Below are positions 1-9,638 of a stretch of 64,000 bases of DNA, one piece after another. Made by a program: the position numbers and the translations under genes. The notes beneath the pieces are model-generated. The model made no database searches. It had not been told where the DNA came from and saw only the letters and a program-made list of their open reading frames with translations. Each line of letters starts with the position of its first letter. Within the stretch, counting starts at the first letter, position 1. The stretch is from Chalara sp. BL73 (taxonomy: Eukaryota > Ascomycota > Leotiomycetes > Helotiales), in contig CAKJVC010000017.1 of the NCBI GenBank assembly GCA_918026815.1, forward strand, positions 310,001-374,000, written 5' to 3'.

Positions 1-168
1 AGTGCCCATCATTTTAACGCTCTCTCTTAACGAATTTAGTTCGCCGAAGTTGGTCAAGTCTCCTGTGTGAATAAGAATGTCGACCTGAGGCATAGTAGTT
101 CCATCTAAGGAATGCTCATGCGTGTCTGAAATGACCATCACACGAGTAGGAATAGTATTAGAAGACAT
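1..168 (-). CDS. Metallophosphoesterase, N-terminal 56 codons (cut by window edge)
   Basis: Reading leftward from the ATG at 166-168, an open frame of 56 codons runs off the window. It contains a VISDTH motif followed about 20 residues later by ILIHTGDLTNFG. These are the first two metal-binding blocks (DxH and GDxxxxG) of calcineurin-like phosphoesterases, in the spacing of the small fungal/metazoan UPF0046 (MPPED-type) group. That family hydrolyses phosphoesters with two metal ions, and the substrate cannot be told from this fragment. The later blocks (GNHE, GHxH) lie outside the window. It is on the same strand as the NRPS at 573-5405 and about 400 bases beyond its stop. Whether it belongs to the cluster is unknown. 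Confidence 0.75.
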   Translation of the reverse strand, partial: MSSNTIPTRVMVISDTHEHSLDGTTMPQVDILIHTGDLTNFGELNSLRESVKMMGT

Positions 169-572
169 GATTAAAATCTAGATAGGGCCAAAATCTCACG
201 ATCTGTTGAGTATGTCGGTATTTTCTCGAGTTAAGTTCGTTGTGTTTTTGCGTGTTTTTCAATTGGTGGTAGGGGAGAAATTAGAAAATATGCAGTCCTT
301 ATACTAAATTTTGATTTTGGCTCATGCACTAGTCTGAACCCTAATCAGCCAGACTGGGAGATATGCAATCACGCGACTAGAGCCTGGTCCTTTCGCTACC
401 TTAGGCATGCGAAGCCACTTCGTTGCCTAAGGCTAGGAGACCATTAAGCGTCCTTCAAAAGTATGTACTTGGTCTGGTACGCTGATAATAGGATACTATT
501 AGGGGCAGAAGGAGATCCTGGTAAATTGGCTAATCTGTCAAAATGACCAAAATATAGACTATTCCCAACTCT
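169..572. other. Intergenic, 404 bases
   Basis: Holds the 3' flank of the one-module NRPS and the 5' flank of the phosphoesterase gene, both transcribed leftward. I see no open frame with family character, no RNA gene and no repeat here. Confidence 0.5.
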
Positions 573-3500
573 TCATGATGGTAAAAACCCCATCCGCCTC
601 ATATAAGTTAAATTAGCCAGTATGTCCCTCTCAAGCTCTACCATTATCTTGTCATCGTTGTAAATATCACCATCCGCGGTAGGCAGATCACCACCCAAAC
701 CCACGCCTTGTTTCACAAAATGCAGAACCGGCCATAGTGGATGGTTTATGCCCTGCACTTCGACGGCAGCATCGACGGCAGCAAGCCATGTGTTTTGCAG
801 TGTGAGGGCGAGAGGGTACCCAGACCGCGAGATGAGAGACCAGAAGTCACTTTCTGCGAGACCGTTGGTAATTGGAATTGTCATGGTCTTCCTCTCGCCT
901 GCTGAAGGATCAGACAGCAGACATTCCAAAGCTTTTCTGCTGACGGCCGCGCAACTTGCGAGGTAAATCCACCTATCCTCTATATCGCTATTGTACATTC
1001 TCAATTCAACATTTGTACTCACTAATCTCCAAAGAACATCATCCATGTTTGCAACCGCGTTCTCCCCACTTCCAATAATGTATCCTGGCATAAGGATACC
1101 TACACTTGCATTTTGCCATCCACCGTGCATATCTGCCCACTTGCACACCAGCAGATCTGAGAGGAACTTGGTCTGCGTATATCCCAAGGTTCCCCGGGCG
1201 GATAAAGTTTTGGCCAATTGCAGACCCTCAACTTCCCAGGCTGACGAAGTGAACGACGACACAGGATTTCGCCCTCCAGATATCTGAAGGAAGCGTGGCC
1301 TAAACCCCGTTCTGAGAAGTGAATGCGTGGAAGCATTGAGTAATGCCAGAGTAGAATATACATTAACTGCCTTCAACTGGCTGTAAGATTTCGTCCAATT
1401 CACAGTCGCTCCCACATGAATTATTGCGTCAATCTTCTGACCTGATGAGTTCCCATTAAGACATTCCCAATGTGCAACACTAAGTCCAAGGTTTGGCTCG
1501 GAGAGATCACCTAGCCATATTTCTATTTTTGAGAGCAGGGATGGACTGGGAGACCAATTCATCCACTCTGCAGCAGATACCAGCTTATTTACAGCTTTCT
1601 CTATACTGGGAGACCGGATCAGAGCTATGATATTCGAAATATCCTCTCGCTCGACGAGCTGATGTAGGATTTCAATCCCTAGATATCCTGTTGCCCCAGT
1701 GATAAATACAGTGGAAATCGTCTCTGAGACTTTTGATGATTTGGCTTTTGAGTTGAAATGGTCTTGAAGGATAGCTGAAAATTTGCTGTAGTCCTCGATT
1801 AAGTTAACCCCTTGAGTCGTGACGTGTTCAGTCCCATCAGGATGAGACTGCAAGTCCTCAACGTATCGTGCGAGGTCTCGGATGCTCATATCGCTACCTA
1901 CAATTTCTCCTACACTGGGCCTAATCTTATATTTTCCCGAGATTAATCGTGCGAGCTGGATCGCTTTAATGGAATCAATTCCAGCTCGAGAGAGAACGAC
2001 GTCGTGGTGATGTTTACTTTCTTCCGATATTCGATTGCCATCTTCAGTCCTAGTAAGTTTGTTGACTATCTCTGCTAACTCGTTCGCTACAGTTTCTTCT
2101 TGCTGTAAAATATGGTTCTCCATATCCGTGACTTTCAATATTCTTGTCCATCTGGCCAACTCATCCTCCTGGAGCCGATGAATAACAAAATCTTTTACCG
2201 CTAGTCGGGAAACTTTGGTTGATGATAGCATGGGTAGAGAGTTTGTGGGTATCCAGACAGTGGGATGCATATATGGCGGGATAAGGGAGCTGACGTGATG
2301 ACGTAGAGCCAATATCGCGGTGATTATTGCAGAATCGGGTTCTGGTGCTGGGAGGATTTGAACATGATTTTGTATTATGCCTACACTGCCTCTTTCTGAG
2401 TCCTCTCCAGCTGGCAACAGGCTTGCACACATGGGAAAAGTATTATTTCCAGCAGCTTCAAGATTTCCAAAAGCTACCACGACAGTTATATTTCTCGCGG
2501 CAGGACCTTCTGGAGGAAACAAGGCTACGGCTTTATGCCCGAGCGATGAGACTGCCTTTTCAACTTCCCCAAGGTCAATTCTCATGCCTCTGATTTTAAT
2601 CTGCGTATCTCTTCTCCCGAATAACTCAATACTCCCATCAGGGTTGTACCTCGCCGCATCGCCAGTGTTATACGCGATGCGCTTTCGTCCGGTTGCATTC
2701 CAACCATCGGGTAGCCACGGCAAACCTTCAGTAAATAGCTGTCTCGTCTTTTTGGGATCGTTAAAGTATCCACTTGCCACAATCGGCCCTTCAATAAACA
2801 ATTCCCCTTTTGTGCCCAAAGGCGCCAATCCCGTTCCCGCCTCATCAACAATCCAAGTATTACACCCCAATCCATAGCCAATATTCCCTGGACTCGAGTC
2901 TCTATTCAATGTGCAAGAGAAAGTGCAGAAACAGGTCTCTGTGGGGCCATAGCCATTCAACAAATTCGTCTTTGGCGCCCAGAATTCGACATCACTGGTT
3001 GACATGGGTTCTCCACTCAGCACCAATGTCTCAATGGGTATTGGGTCTTTCAGATAGTTAACTTGTAACAATTTCGCTACGGTTGGTGTGAGCACCAAGA
3101 CATTGCAGCGGAGTTTCTTTATGGCAGAATGAAGATGTTGGAGACGATCTCGCGGAGAAGGAATGCAAACGCAGCCTCCAGACAGGAGTGTTGAAAATAT
3201 CTCCAGACAGGAGATATCGAAAGATAGGGATGCGAATTGAAGGACGCGAGATGAATGCTTCAGGGAGAGCAGCTTGGAATAGGCGGTATTGCCAGTAGAA
3301 GAGGCGCAGTGAGGCATGCATACGCCCTTGGGAGTTCCCGTACTTCCCGATGTGAAAATAGTGTACGCGGGTGCTGATGGGGACACTTTTGGAAGGATAA
3401 TGTTGGCTTTTGACGATAAAAACCGCCGTGACGAGACGGCAGAGAGGAACTGATCTGACAATTCCAATATACCAACCCCGAGAAATCTATGTTCTTTGAC

Positions 3501-5405
3501 ACTAGTACAAAGGCTCTCTGAAGAAATCAATATCTTTGCGTCAATCTGTTCTAATATCAACGCCATTCTTTCCCGGGGGGTGCTTGAATGGATAGGCACA
3601 TAACATGCTCCTGCCTTCAGTACTGCTAGGATTGCCACGACCGCCAACCTCGAATTTTCGAAAACAATTGGGACCATGGATTTCGTACCAAGGTTTTTTT
3701 CGTGCAAATAATTAGCAAGGTCTCTGGAAAATTCGTTCAGCTGTCTGTAAGTGATATTTCCATCTGCAGCAAAAATTGCTTCGGCATCACCTCTCACTCT
3801 TGCTTGGGCTTCAAATAAATCGTGTAGACACTCGTCGACAGATTCGATTGGCTTCGAATTCCAGCTCTGGATCTGCTTTGTTTCTTGGCTTCCTGAAACC
3901 CGAAGTTTTCTAAGTTGCATAGCTTGGGTATCGATGCATAGTAGTTCTTCTAATACAGTCGTAAATTGGCCAATAATCCAGTGGATCTCCGTCTCACTTT
4001 TAATATTGGGATCGTATTGGAGGTGGACAGTGAGCCCTGAGTCAGAGGGCTCGCAGATCAGGCAAATGCCTATGTTATGTTGGATTGCACTGCCTCTTAT
4101 CTCATCAAACTCCCATCCTGTAGGCCATAATAAGCCACCAACTGATATCTCATCTTGTCCTTCGCTTTTCGAGCTTGAGGCTGGCTGTACCACCATGATT
4201 GAATTCACCTTGGCCACGTCTCCACCACAAACGCTCAAAATGTCTTGCAAGCCCATCCAACCGTATGCCGCACTGCTGTTCGCCTTCCTCTGCAAATATT
4301 GCAAGAAATCTCCAACTGTCATCTCACAATTTATCTCGATCCTTACCGGCACGGTAGAGAATGTCGGCCCTGAAATTTTCTCGATACCAGGAACGGGGCA
4401 ATTCCGGCCGTTCAGAGTAGCGCCGAATAGAACATTTGTGCTGTCCGTATGTTTCCACAGTACGATCGCCCATGCTGCCCATAAATACGTCGATTTCAGG
4501 ATCTCAGGTGAGAAAGCCGAAATTGTGCGGAGCTGTGATTGAGAGGGGGAGCGCGATGGCCAAGATAATTTTACAGACTTGGCGTGAACTGCGCTCGTCC
4601 TCAGCGTATATCCACTGCTGTTGCCTTTTAGCTGTGGAAATTGCACACAATCATCTCCACTCAAAAGCTCACTTCGCCAAAAGTGAGCTGCCTCCTCCCA
4701 ATTTCTTTTTCGCTCCTTTATCAAATATTTGATGAAGGCTTTGAAACTAGGCCTTGGGCTCATGCCAAGTCCTACACGTTGATCATGACCCAAAATTGTT
4801 TTTGAGCTTAATTTCCATGCCTCTACAAAATCTGATATAATCAAGGGAAGAGACCAACCATCATACAAGACATGGCTAATAGTCCAAACAAACCATTTTC
4901 CTCCCTCAACTACAGCCCACCTAGTGAGAGGTCGCCCGTAGCCCATCTCAAGTCCGTCTCTAGGTTCACTAAACTCCTCCGAAGGAGCACTCTCATCAAT
5001 AAGGTGGTACCTGAAATCTTCATTCAAGACCACCAAGTAATCTTTCCCATTGGGTCCTTGCGCAAGGCGCGTCCGTAATATTTCATTCCTATGCACCGTG
5101 ATTTCCCACGCGCTCTGAAGCCTCTCCAGATCAAGACCATGGCTCCGAGTCGTATCGCTAGGATCACCGGAAAGAGTAGGACGGAGGACTATTCGTGCGA
5201 CATATAGTTGATGCTTGGGGGAGGAGGAGAGAAATGCGGCGAACATGGAAGATTGCAGAGGAGAAGGCGGATAAGCGTCTGCGATTGAGGCAACCGGAAC
5301 ATGACATGACTGTGCAAGAAAATGGAGCAAGGAAATCGGTGACGAGGAAAGAAGTTTTTGGGAACGGGAGACTGATGTGGTACTAGTTATGACGGTCGAA
5401 GGCAT
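573..5405 (-). CDS. Single-module non-ribosomal peptide synthetase with terminal reductase (C-A-T-R)
   Basis: Uninterrupted 1610-residue frame, no intron needed. Condensation domain at about residues 40-490: the HHxxxDG block reads SHVLYDG at 177-183 (first His replaced, catalytic second His kept), and the late block SGPTFSTVPVRI is present. Adenylation domain at about 520-1075: YTIFTSGSTG at 681-690, FDIS with substrate-anchoring Asp at 730, YGPTE at 819-823, NTGD and GRRDTQIKIRG, and the A10 Lys in SSTKVSR. Carrier domain with GIDSI, phosphopantetheine Ser about 1145. Reductase (Thioester-redct) domain from about 1230 to the end: NAD(P)-binding TGATGYLG at 1236-1243 and YTQTK (Tyr 1409, Lys 1413). 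Known for such domains: the bound acyl chain is released as an aldehyde, or an alcohol after a second reduction. The N-terminal C domain implies it accepts an upstream acyl or peptidyl partner, plausibly from the NRPS at 22.9-31.2 kb. The substrate amino acid is not predicted. Confidence 0.95.
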   Translation of the reverse strand: MPSTVITSTTSVSRSQKLLSSSPISLLHFLAQSCHVPVASIADAYPPSPLQSSMFAAFLSSSPKHQLYVARIVLRPTLSGDPSDTTRSHGLDLERLQSAWEITVHRNEILRTRLAQGPNGKDYLVVLNEDFRYHLIDESAPSEEFSEPRDGLEMGYGRPLTRWAVVEGGKWFVWTISHVLYDGWSLPLIISDFVEAWKLSSKTILGHDQRVGLGMSPRPSFKAFIKYLIKERKRNWEEAAHFWRSELLSGDDCVQFPQLKGNSSGYTLRTSAVHAKSVKLSWPSRSPSQSQLRTISAFSPEILKSTYLWAAWAIVLWKHTDSTNVLFGATLNGRNCPVPGIEKISGPTFSTVPVRIEINCEMTVGDFLQYLQRKANSSAAYGWMGLQDILSVCGGDVAKVNSIMVVQPASSSKSEGQDEISVGGLLWPTGWEFDEIRGSAIQHNIGICLICEPSDSGLTVHLQYDPNIKSETEIHWIIGQFTTVLEELLCIDTQAMQLRKLRVSGSQETKQIQSWNSKPIESVDECLHDLFEAQARVRGDAEAIFAADGNITYRQLNEFSRDLANYLHEKNLGTKSMVPIVFENSRLAVVAILAVLKAGACYVPIHSSTPRERMALILEQIDAKILISSESLCTSVKEHRFLGVGILELSDQFLSAVSSRRFLSSKANIILPKVSPSAPAYTIFTSGSTGTPKGVCMPHCASSTGNTAYSKLLSLKHSSRVLQFASLSFDISCLEIFSTLLSGGCVCIPSPRDRLQHLHSAIKKLRCNVLVLTPTVAKLLQVNYLKDPIPIETLVLSGEPMSTSDVEFWAPKTNLLNGYGPTETCFCTFSCTLNRDSSPGNIGYGLGCNTWIVDEAGTGLAPLGTKGELFIEGPIVASGYFNDPKKTRQLFTEGLPWLPDGWNATGRKRIAYNTGDAARYNPDGSIELFGRRDTQIKIRGMRIDLGEVEKAVSSLGHKAVALFPPEGPAARNITVVVAFGNLEAAGNNTFPMCASLLPAGEDSERGSVGIIQNHVQILPAPEPDSAIITAILALRHHVSSLIPPYMHPTVWIPTNSLPMLSSTKVSRLAVKDFVIHRLQEDELARWTRILKVTDMENHILQQEETVANELAEIVNKLTRTEDGNRISEESKHHHDVVLSRAGIDSIKAIQLARLISGKYKIRPSVGEIVGSDMSIRDLARYVEDLQSHPDGTEHVTTQGVNLIEDYSKFSAILQDHFNSKAKSSKVSETISTVFITGATGYLGIEILHQLVEREDISNIIALIRSPSIEKAVNKLVSAAEWMNWSPSPSLLSKIEIWLGDLSEPNLGLSVAHWECLNGNSSGQKIDAIIHVGATVNWTKSYSQLKAVNVYSTLALLNASTHSLLRTGFRPRFLQISGGRNPVSSFTSSAWEVEGLQLAKTLSARGTLGYTQTKFLSDLLVCKWADMHGGWQNASVGILMPGYIIGSGENAVANMDDVLWRLVSTNVELRMYNSDIEDRWIYLASCAAVSRKALECLLSDPSAGERKTMTIPITNGLAESDFWSLISRSGYPLALTLQNTWLAAVDAAVEVQGINHPLWPVLHFVKQGVGLGGDLPTADGDIYNDDKIMVELERDILANLTYMRRMGFLPS

Positions 5406-6071
5406 TTTAGGTGGAGGTTGTGTGGTAGCGGAGATGAGCTGTTCAATTTCGAAATTCAGCGCATCGGAAATTCTACTCGGTGCCTTAAGATATATCTAGC
5501 TTAATATCTCTTAGACAAGAAGCGTCTGTCCCGTCACATGATTCCAATGCTTACTAGTCTAATGTATATGAAGCTTGGGTTGTCATTATTGTGGTTGAAT
5601 CGAGCATGAAAACACCAATTAACATGCTGTACGCAACGGACCGAACAAAGTTCTTGGGATGCTTAATGACGATTGATCTTAACAGTTTGAAAGGTTGGGG
5701 CCAGAAGTTGTGGCTCACAACTCAGTTCCGCGGATAGGCACCCAACAGCATACCAAAGCCACTTTAGAACCGGTTTTCAGGTAGGATTGAAGCGAAATAC
5801 GTAAGCTTTTGGAATTAAAAGCAATTACTAAGGCGAAATGTAAAGGTAGTGTTCTGCTAATAGACTTTACTGGTGTTCTAAATATCTTATGTACAAGATT
5901 TCTCAATTGGCTTGTTCCGGCCAGGTGATTGAGAGTCATCGGTGACAGTGCCTCGCCATTTCTAGGGACTTGACACGAATACGCCATTACACGAGGTACT
6001 CCTCATTGCCCCTTGGATCTTGTTATATATCAGAAGGCGTTCGATCATATCTGGGTTGGTCTATATAAAGG
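5406..6071. promoter_or_regulatory. Divergent promoter region between the C-A-T-R NRPS and the UstYa-like gene
   Basis: The two flanking genes start 666 bases apart on opposite strands, so this segment must hold both promoters. A TATAAA-like string (CTATATAAAGG) lies only about ten bases before the rightward ATG. I see no convincing palindromic operator and no other open frame of substance. Confidence 0.5.
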
Positions 6072-7144
6072 ATGGAAACTCTTAAGCGTATCGGAAACCC
6101 CTTAACTCAAGCTCTGCAGAAAACGAGTTTCCAGTCTCCAAGCTATCAACCTCTCGGTAATGATGGAAGCATTCCTCCAGCACGGAGGCTTTCTCGCCAC
6201 AACCGATTTTTGGTAGCCTCCTCCATCGCAAACGCAGTTTTGTTTATAGCATTGTTTGGCCTATGGCTTAGAGGGTATATAGGCGCTTCTAGGGGCGATG
6301 GAGTGTGTGGGCTAGAATCAGACAAGCTGTTTGGTGATAGTAAGTAGGCTGCCCACTTTAGTTTCAGATTCTATAGAGACTGATGGCCCTCGAAGTCCCC
6401 TGGAAGCTACAACGCATTGAAAATAATCAACGATTTATCGATGCAAAACCGCCCTCGTACATAGTTGGCGAAGTAGCCATTAATAAAACGCATTCTGTAA
6501 ACCCATGGGATGAGATTTATCCCAGCACGTGGGTTGCCTTCTCCAAACCGAGTCATGGAGGCGTGGAAGGTTGGGGAATGAAGATGAGCGATGTTGCTGC
6601 CGATCCTCTTGAGTGGGAAGAGGGTAGTGAAGGATTTGGAGTTGCTGTTATGCATCAGGTGCATTGTGTCGTGAGTTTTCGGGATTTATTAAATCTGTAC
6701 ATTTAATGCTGAACATCCGAAATAACTGACTTGAAAATTAAAAGGCGGTTGTCAAATATGCTCTGCTCACCTACGAAGAGACGGGAAAGTCGAACGCTGA
6801 TCAAGTCCATCTACACCACTGCGTTGAAACACTTCGACAGGTGAGAGATTCATTTTATATCACATAATTCTACATCTAAGTTTTAGTCATGTCTTCCACT
6901 CTATGTTCAGCCTACTTACCATAAAATAACATAGGCCATAATGTGCCATGCAGACCTGACCCTCGAACACCCAGGGTCCACCAATCCACATGAAGTTATC
7001 TTATCTGGCTGGGGAAATATACATTTTTGCCGTGACTGGGATAGCGTTATTAATGCAATAAGCAAGAATGCCATCAAACATAAGCAGAGCGGATGGGCGA
7101 GATTTGATGAAGGGGAGTTGAAAATGAGAGCAAGTGGAATGTGA
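6072..7144 (+). CDS. UstYa-like (DUF3328) membrane oxidase
   Basis: Four exons: 6072 to about 6339, about 6377-6670, 6745-6840 and 6935-7144 (about 289 residues). The first exon has a single hydrophobic segment (about residues 46-66) after a polar N terminus, as in membrane-anchored UstYa proteins. The family's two HxxHC motifs are present: HQVHC in exon 2 and HLHHC in exon 3, followed by MCHADLTLE, SGWG and CRDW blocks. UstYa/UstYb proteins catalyse oxidative cyclisation of peptides in RiPP pathways. Relatives occur in NRPS clusters such as cyclochlorotine, doing hydroxylation or chlorination. The joins at 6670/6745 and 6840/6935 keep the frame. The first intron has a good GTAAGT donor, but no acceptor gives a consistent phase. 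A weaker donor at 6329 would work, or a base is miscalled. Likely tailoring enzyme of this cluster (inference). Confidence 0.85.
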
Positions 7145-7449
7145 ATGAGGAGAGCGCATATAAGAGATGAGCAAGAGCTTCCTGATCGCGAATTTTATGC
7201 TGGAGTTGAAGTTAGTGTGTGTTACCAGTTAAGGCGGTCTTTATTCATTGCTTCAAATAAGGAATCTCAGATTTATAAACTGCAATTAAACATAGCCAAA
7301 ACATACTTGATCCGTCAGAGGGGAAGAATAAGCAACCGGGGTATGGGCTGGCGCGTCAGCTTGAAGCTACGACTTTCTGGTGCTAATATGCTTCTATTTA
7401 TGCAAGCTTAAATTGCCGCCTAAAACTCTCATGATAAAATCAAACTAAA
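7145..7449. other. Intergenic, convergent 3' ends
   Basis: About 305 bases between the stop of the rightward UstYa-like gene and the stop of the leftward EamA gene. A spurious open frame covers much of it, but it has no family character or splice context. Presumably it contains both 3' untranslated regions. Confidence 0.4.
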
Positions 7450-8770
7450 TCAGTCTTCGTCTAAACCAATCCCTGTCTCGGACGGCAATAGGCTATCCAA
7501 ACTGAACGTCTCGAAATTGGAGTCATACACTCTCTTTCTTCCCCATCCAGATCGAATCCAGTTGTAAATGCCGGATGTTTGATCTTGCTGAGAAGATGTC
7601 TTATCATTCTGCTGTATCAATACTGCCACCAAAGACGCGATCAAGATGACACCGCCGATGACCGAAGTCAAGTCTGGAAGAAACCCCCAGAAGATCCAGT
7701 CCAGGACTGTGGCAAAAAGGATCTGGGAAAATATCATTTGGGTGGATGATGAAGATGGCTCAACTGCCAGGCCAGCTGTCATGACAAATTCCTGAATAAT
7801 TGGGTCTGAGCTAATTATGGTCTGTTTGACGAAGAAGTTTGCAAAGTTGAAATTAAGACTTACGGTGATAAAACTAACAATTCCAATTGCGACAAGAAGC
7901 GCCACCTGTATGATTTCGTATCTCAATGGCGTTTGACCCAGATCAAGAAATATTGAAATGCTCGTCACGCTGATCATCATTACTGCGAAGTAATTCACGC
8001 TGATGAGTGGATGAGCACGGGTTCCAATCAGCTGAATACATGTGTAAGCACACTATCTTGTAGAGACCTATTAGTACCAACTCAATACAATCATTCAAGG
8101 ACGTCATATATACAGTTCAAGAGGAAATCTCGGGAACATGAAAGTAAGGAATAGTTCTACTTACGGCACCTCCACAAGCTCCAAGCAACGCAAACACAAT
8201 GCCCGTTAATATTCTGCTCTCATCAAGAGTGCTATCTTTCGCGGTCATTTTCTTCACAAAACCGGGCTGCTCGAATATAAATGCCGGCCTCGCAGTGATG
8301 ACGATACCTATAACACTCATGACAGCTGCCCCTATCTGTACTTTGGACGCTCTGCCCTTGACCAGCAAAGCCATAACGATACAGCATCCTAATGGTGCCA
8401 GTAAGTTCAAGACTGTAGCCTCTGCTAGCGGCAAATACTTCAGAGAATTGTAGAATCCGATCGCTCCACAACTACCCCCCACAGCCCTCAATACCATCAG
8501 CCATCGGACATCCTTCGCGCCACCAGGGAAATCCTGAATATTTTTCGCCCAGCAGTACACGGATGATAGAGAGAAGGTGATGATCATTCGCGTATTAAGA
8601 ATGCGGATAGGGCTAATAGGTTGCGCAAATTTCGTAATGAGTACTTTCACGCAGAGATTCATGAGACTGGAGAAGATTTGAGATAGAAGGACGAGGATGG
8701 GTCCACGATTGATACCGACACAACTCCTCGTGCTCGAACCCATTGACTCTAGATAGAGTAAGAGATTCAT
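7450..8770 (-). CDS. EamA/DMT-family membrane transporter
   Basis: Two exons, 8770-8165 and 8052-7450, joined in phase 0 across a 112-base intron (GTAAGT donor), giving about 402 residues. The protein is almost wholly hydrophobic with about ten predicted membrane segments in two homologous halves. The splice joins GACGG to AYTC and is followed by RAHPLISVNYF, which is characteristic of fungal DUF6/EamA carriers (SLC35G-like). The C-terminal 40 residues are polar and probably cytosolic. Such carriers move small solutes, and the substrate is unknown here. It sits between the UstYa-like gene and the acetyl-CoA synthetase, so a role in precursor or product transport for the cluster is plausible but unproven. 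A second Met ten residues in could be the real start. Confidence 0.85.
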
Positions 8771-9638
8771 CGCCTTGAATTAAACTTTGATTGAGGCCTC
8801 AATAAGCCCGACTCTCGTAGAAGAAGAAAAATAGATATTGGGAGGTTGGGCTATCCGCGAAGGCTTTTTGGGCAAAGATTCGCCTGTGGTGGGTTGGAAT
8901 CCAGACTGTATGTTACGTCACAACACTGCGAAGTGGTGTATGCATATTTTTGGAAACTATGCCCTTCAGAAGGGCCAGCAACTCTACAAACCAGTGCTCT
9001 CCAGTCAACTCAACTTTGATTCCGGAAAGCCATATTAACATGGATCACGGAGATGTGACACAGAGCGCTGACGTATGTAGTAATTGAAATTACAGTCGAT
9101 GGCAGAATTGCTGGTGTAGGGCAAACTGATCTCCGGATGTGCGGTTTTGGAAACGAAGTTAGATCCGCGGGTCAAGTTGTTCATTTTAGGTCCGAGCATG
9201 CATGCTGACCTAAGGTTCCTCTTTGGTGTAACTTAGTTACTAGTAGTTAGTTATGGTAGTTAATCGAATAGGCATTACATCAGCAAACCTCGTTAAATTC
9301 GCATACAAATATACTATCGCTAGAGTTCAAGGAGTATTTTTGCAATTTTGTTTGCAATGAGCTACGTGTAGGGGTTTAATCCGATCTGTCACCCTCCCCC
9401 CTCTGGGAGGTACGTCTCTGGGCAGAAGTCGCTTACAAGGCGAGAATATACAGATTTTTTATTTTCAAAATAAAACTGGAAAATTATTTGCACTGTAAAA
9501 TAGACCAATAAGATCCTATTGTTAGGTCCATATAAAATAGTTCCCTGTTTACCTTAGTGCGCTCAAAATCGATTCGACAATGTACATCATTTCCTTTTAT
9601 TGATTGCCTCACGTCTTACAATCGCCAAGCTTTTTTTG
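8771..9638. other. Intergenic, 868 bases
   Basis: Contains the upstream region of the leftward EamA gene and the downstream flank of the leftward acetyl-CoA synthetase. Around 9230-9270 there is a short run of repeated TTAGTTA/TAGTTA words. No gene, RNA or transposon signature seen. Confidence 0.4.

Noticed and set aside
2377..2877. 166-codon open frame on the plus strand
   Set aside because: Antisense shadow of the adenylation domain of the C-A-T-R NRPS.
3751..4542. 263-codon open frame on the plus strand
   Set aside because: Lies wholly antisense to the condensation domain of the C-A-T-R NRPS, which has clear family motifs. The plus-strand translation has none.
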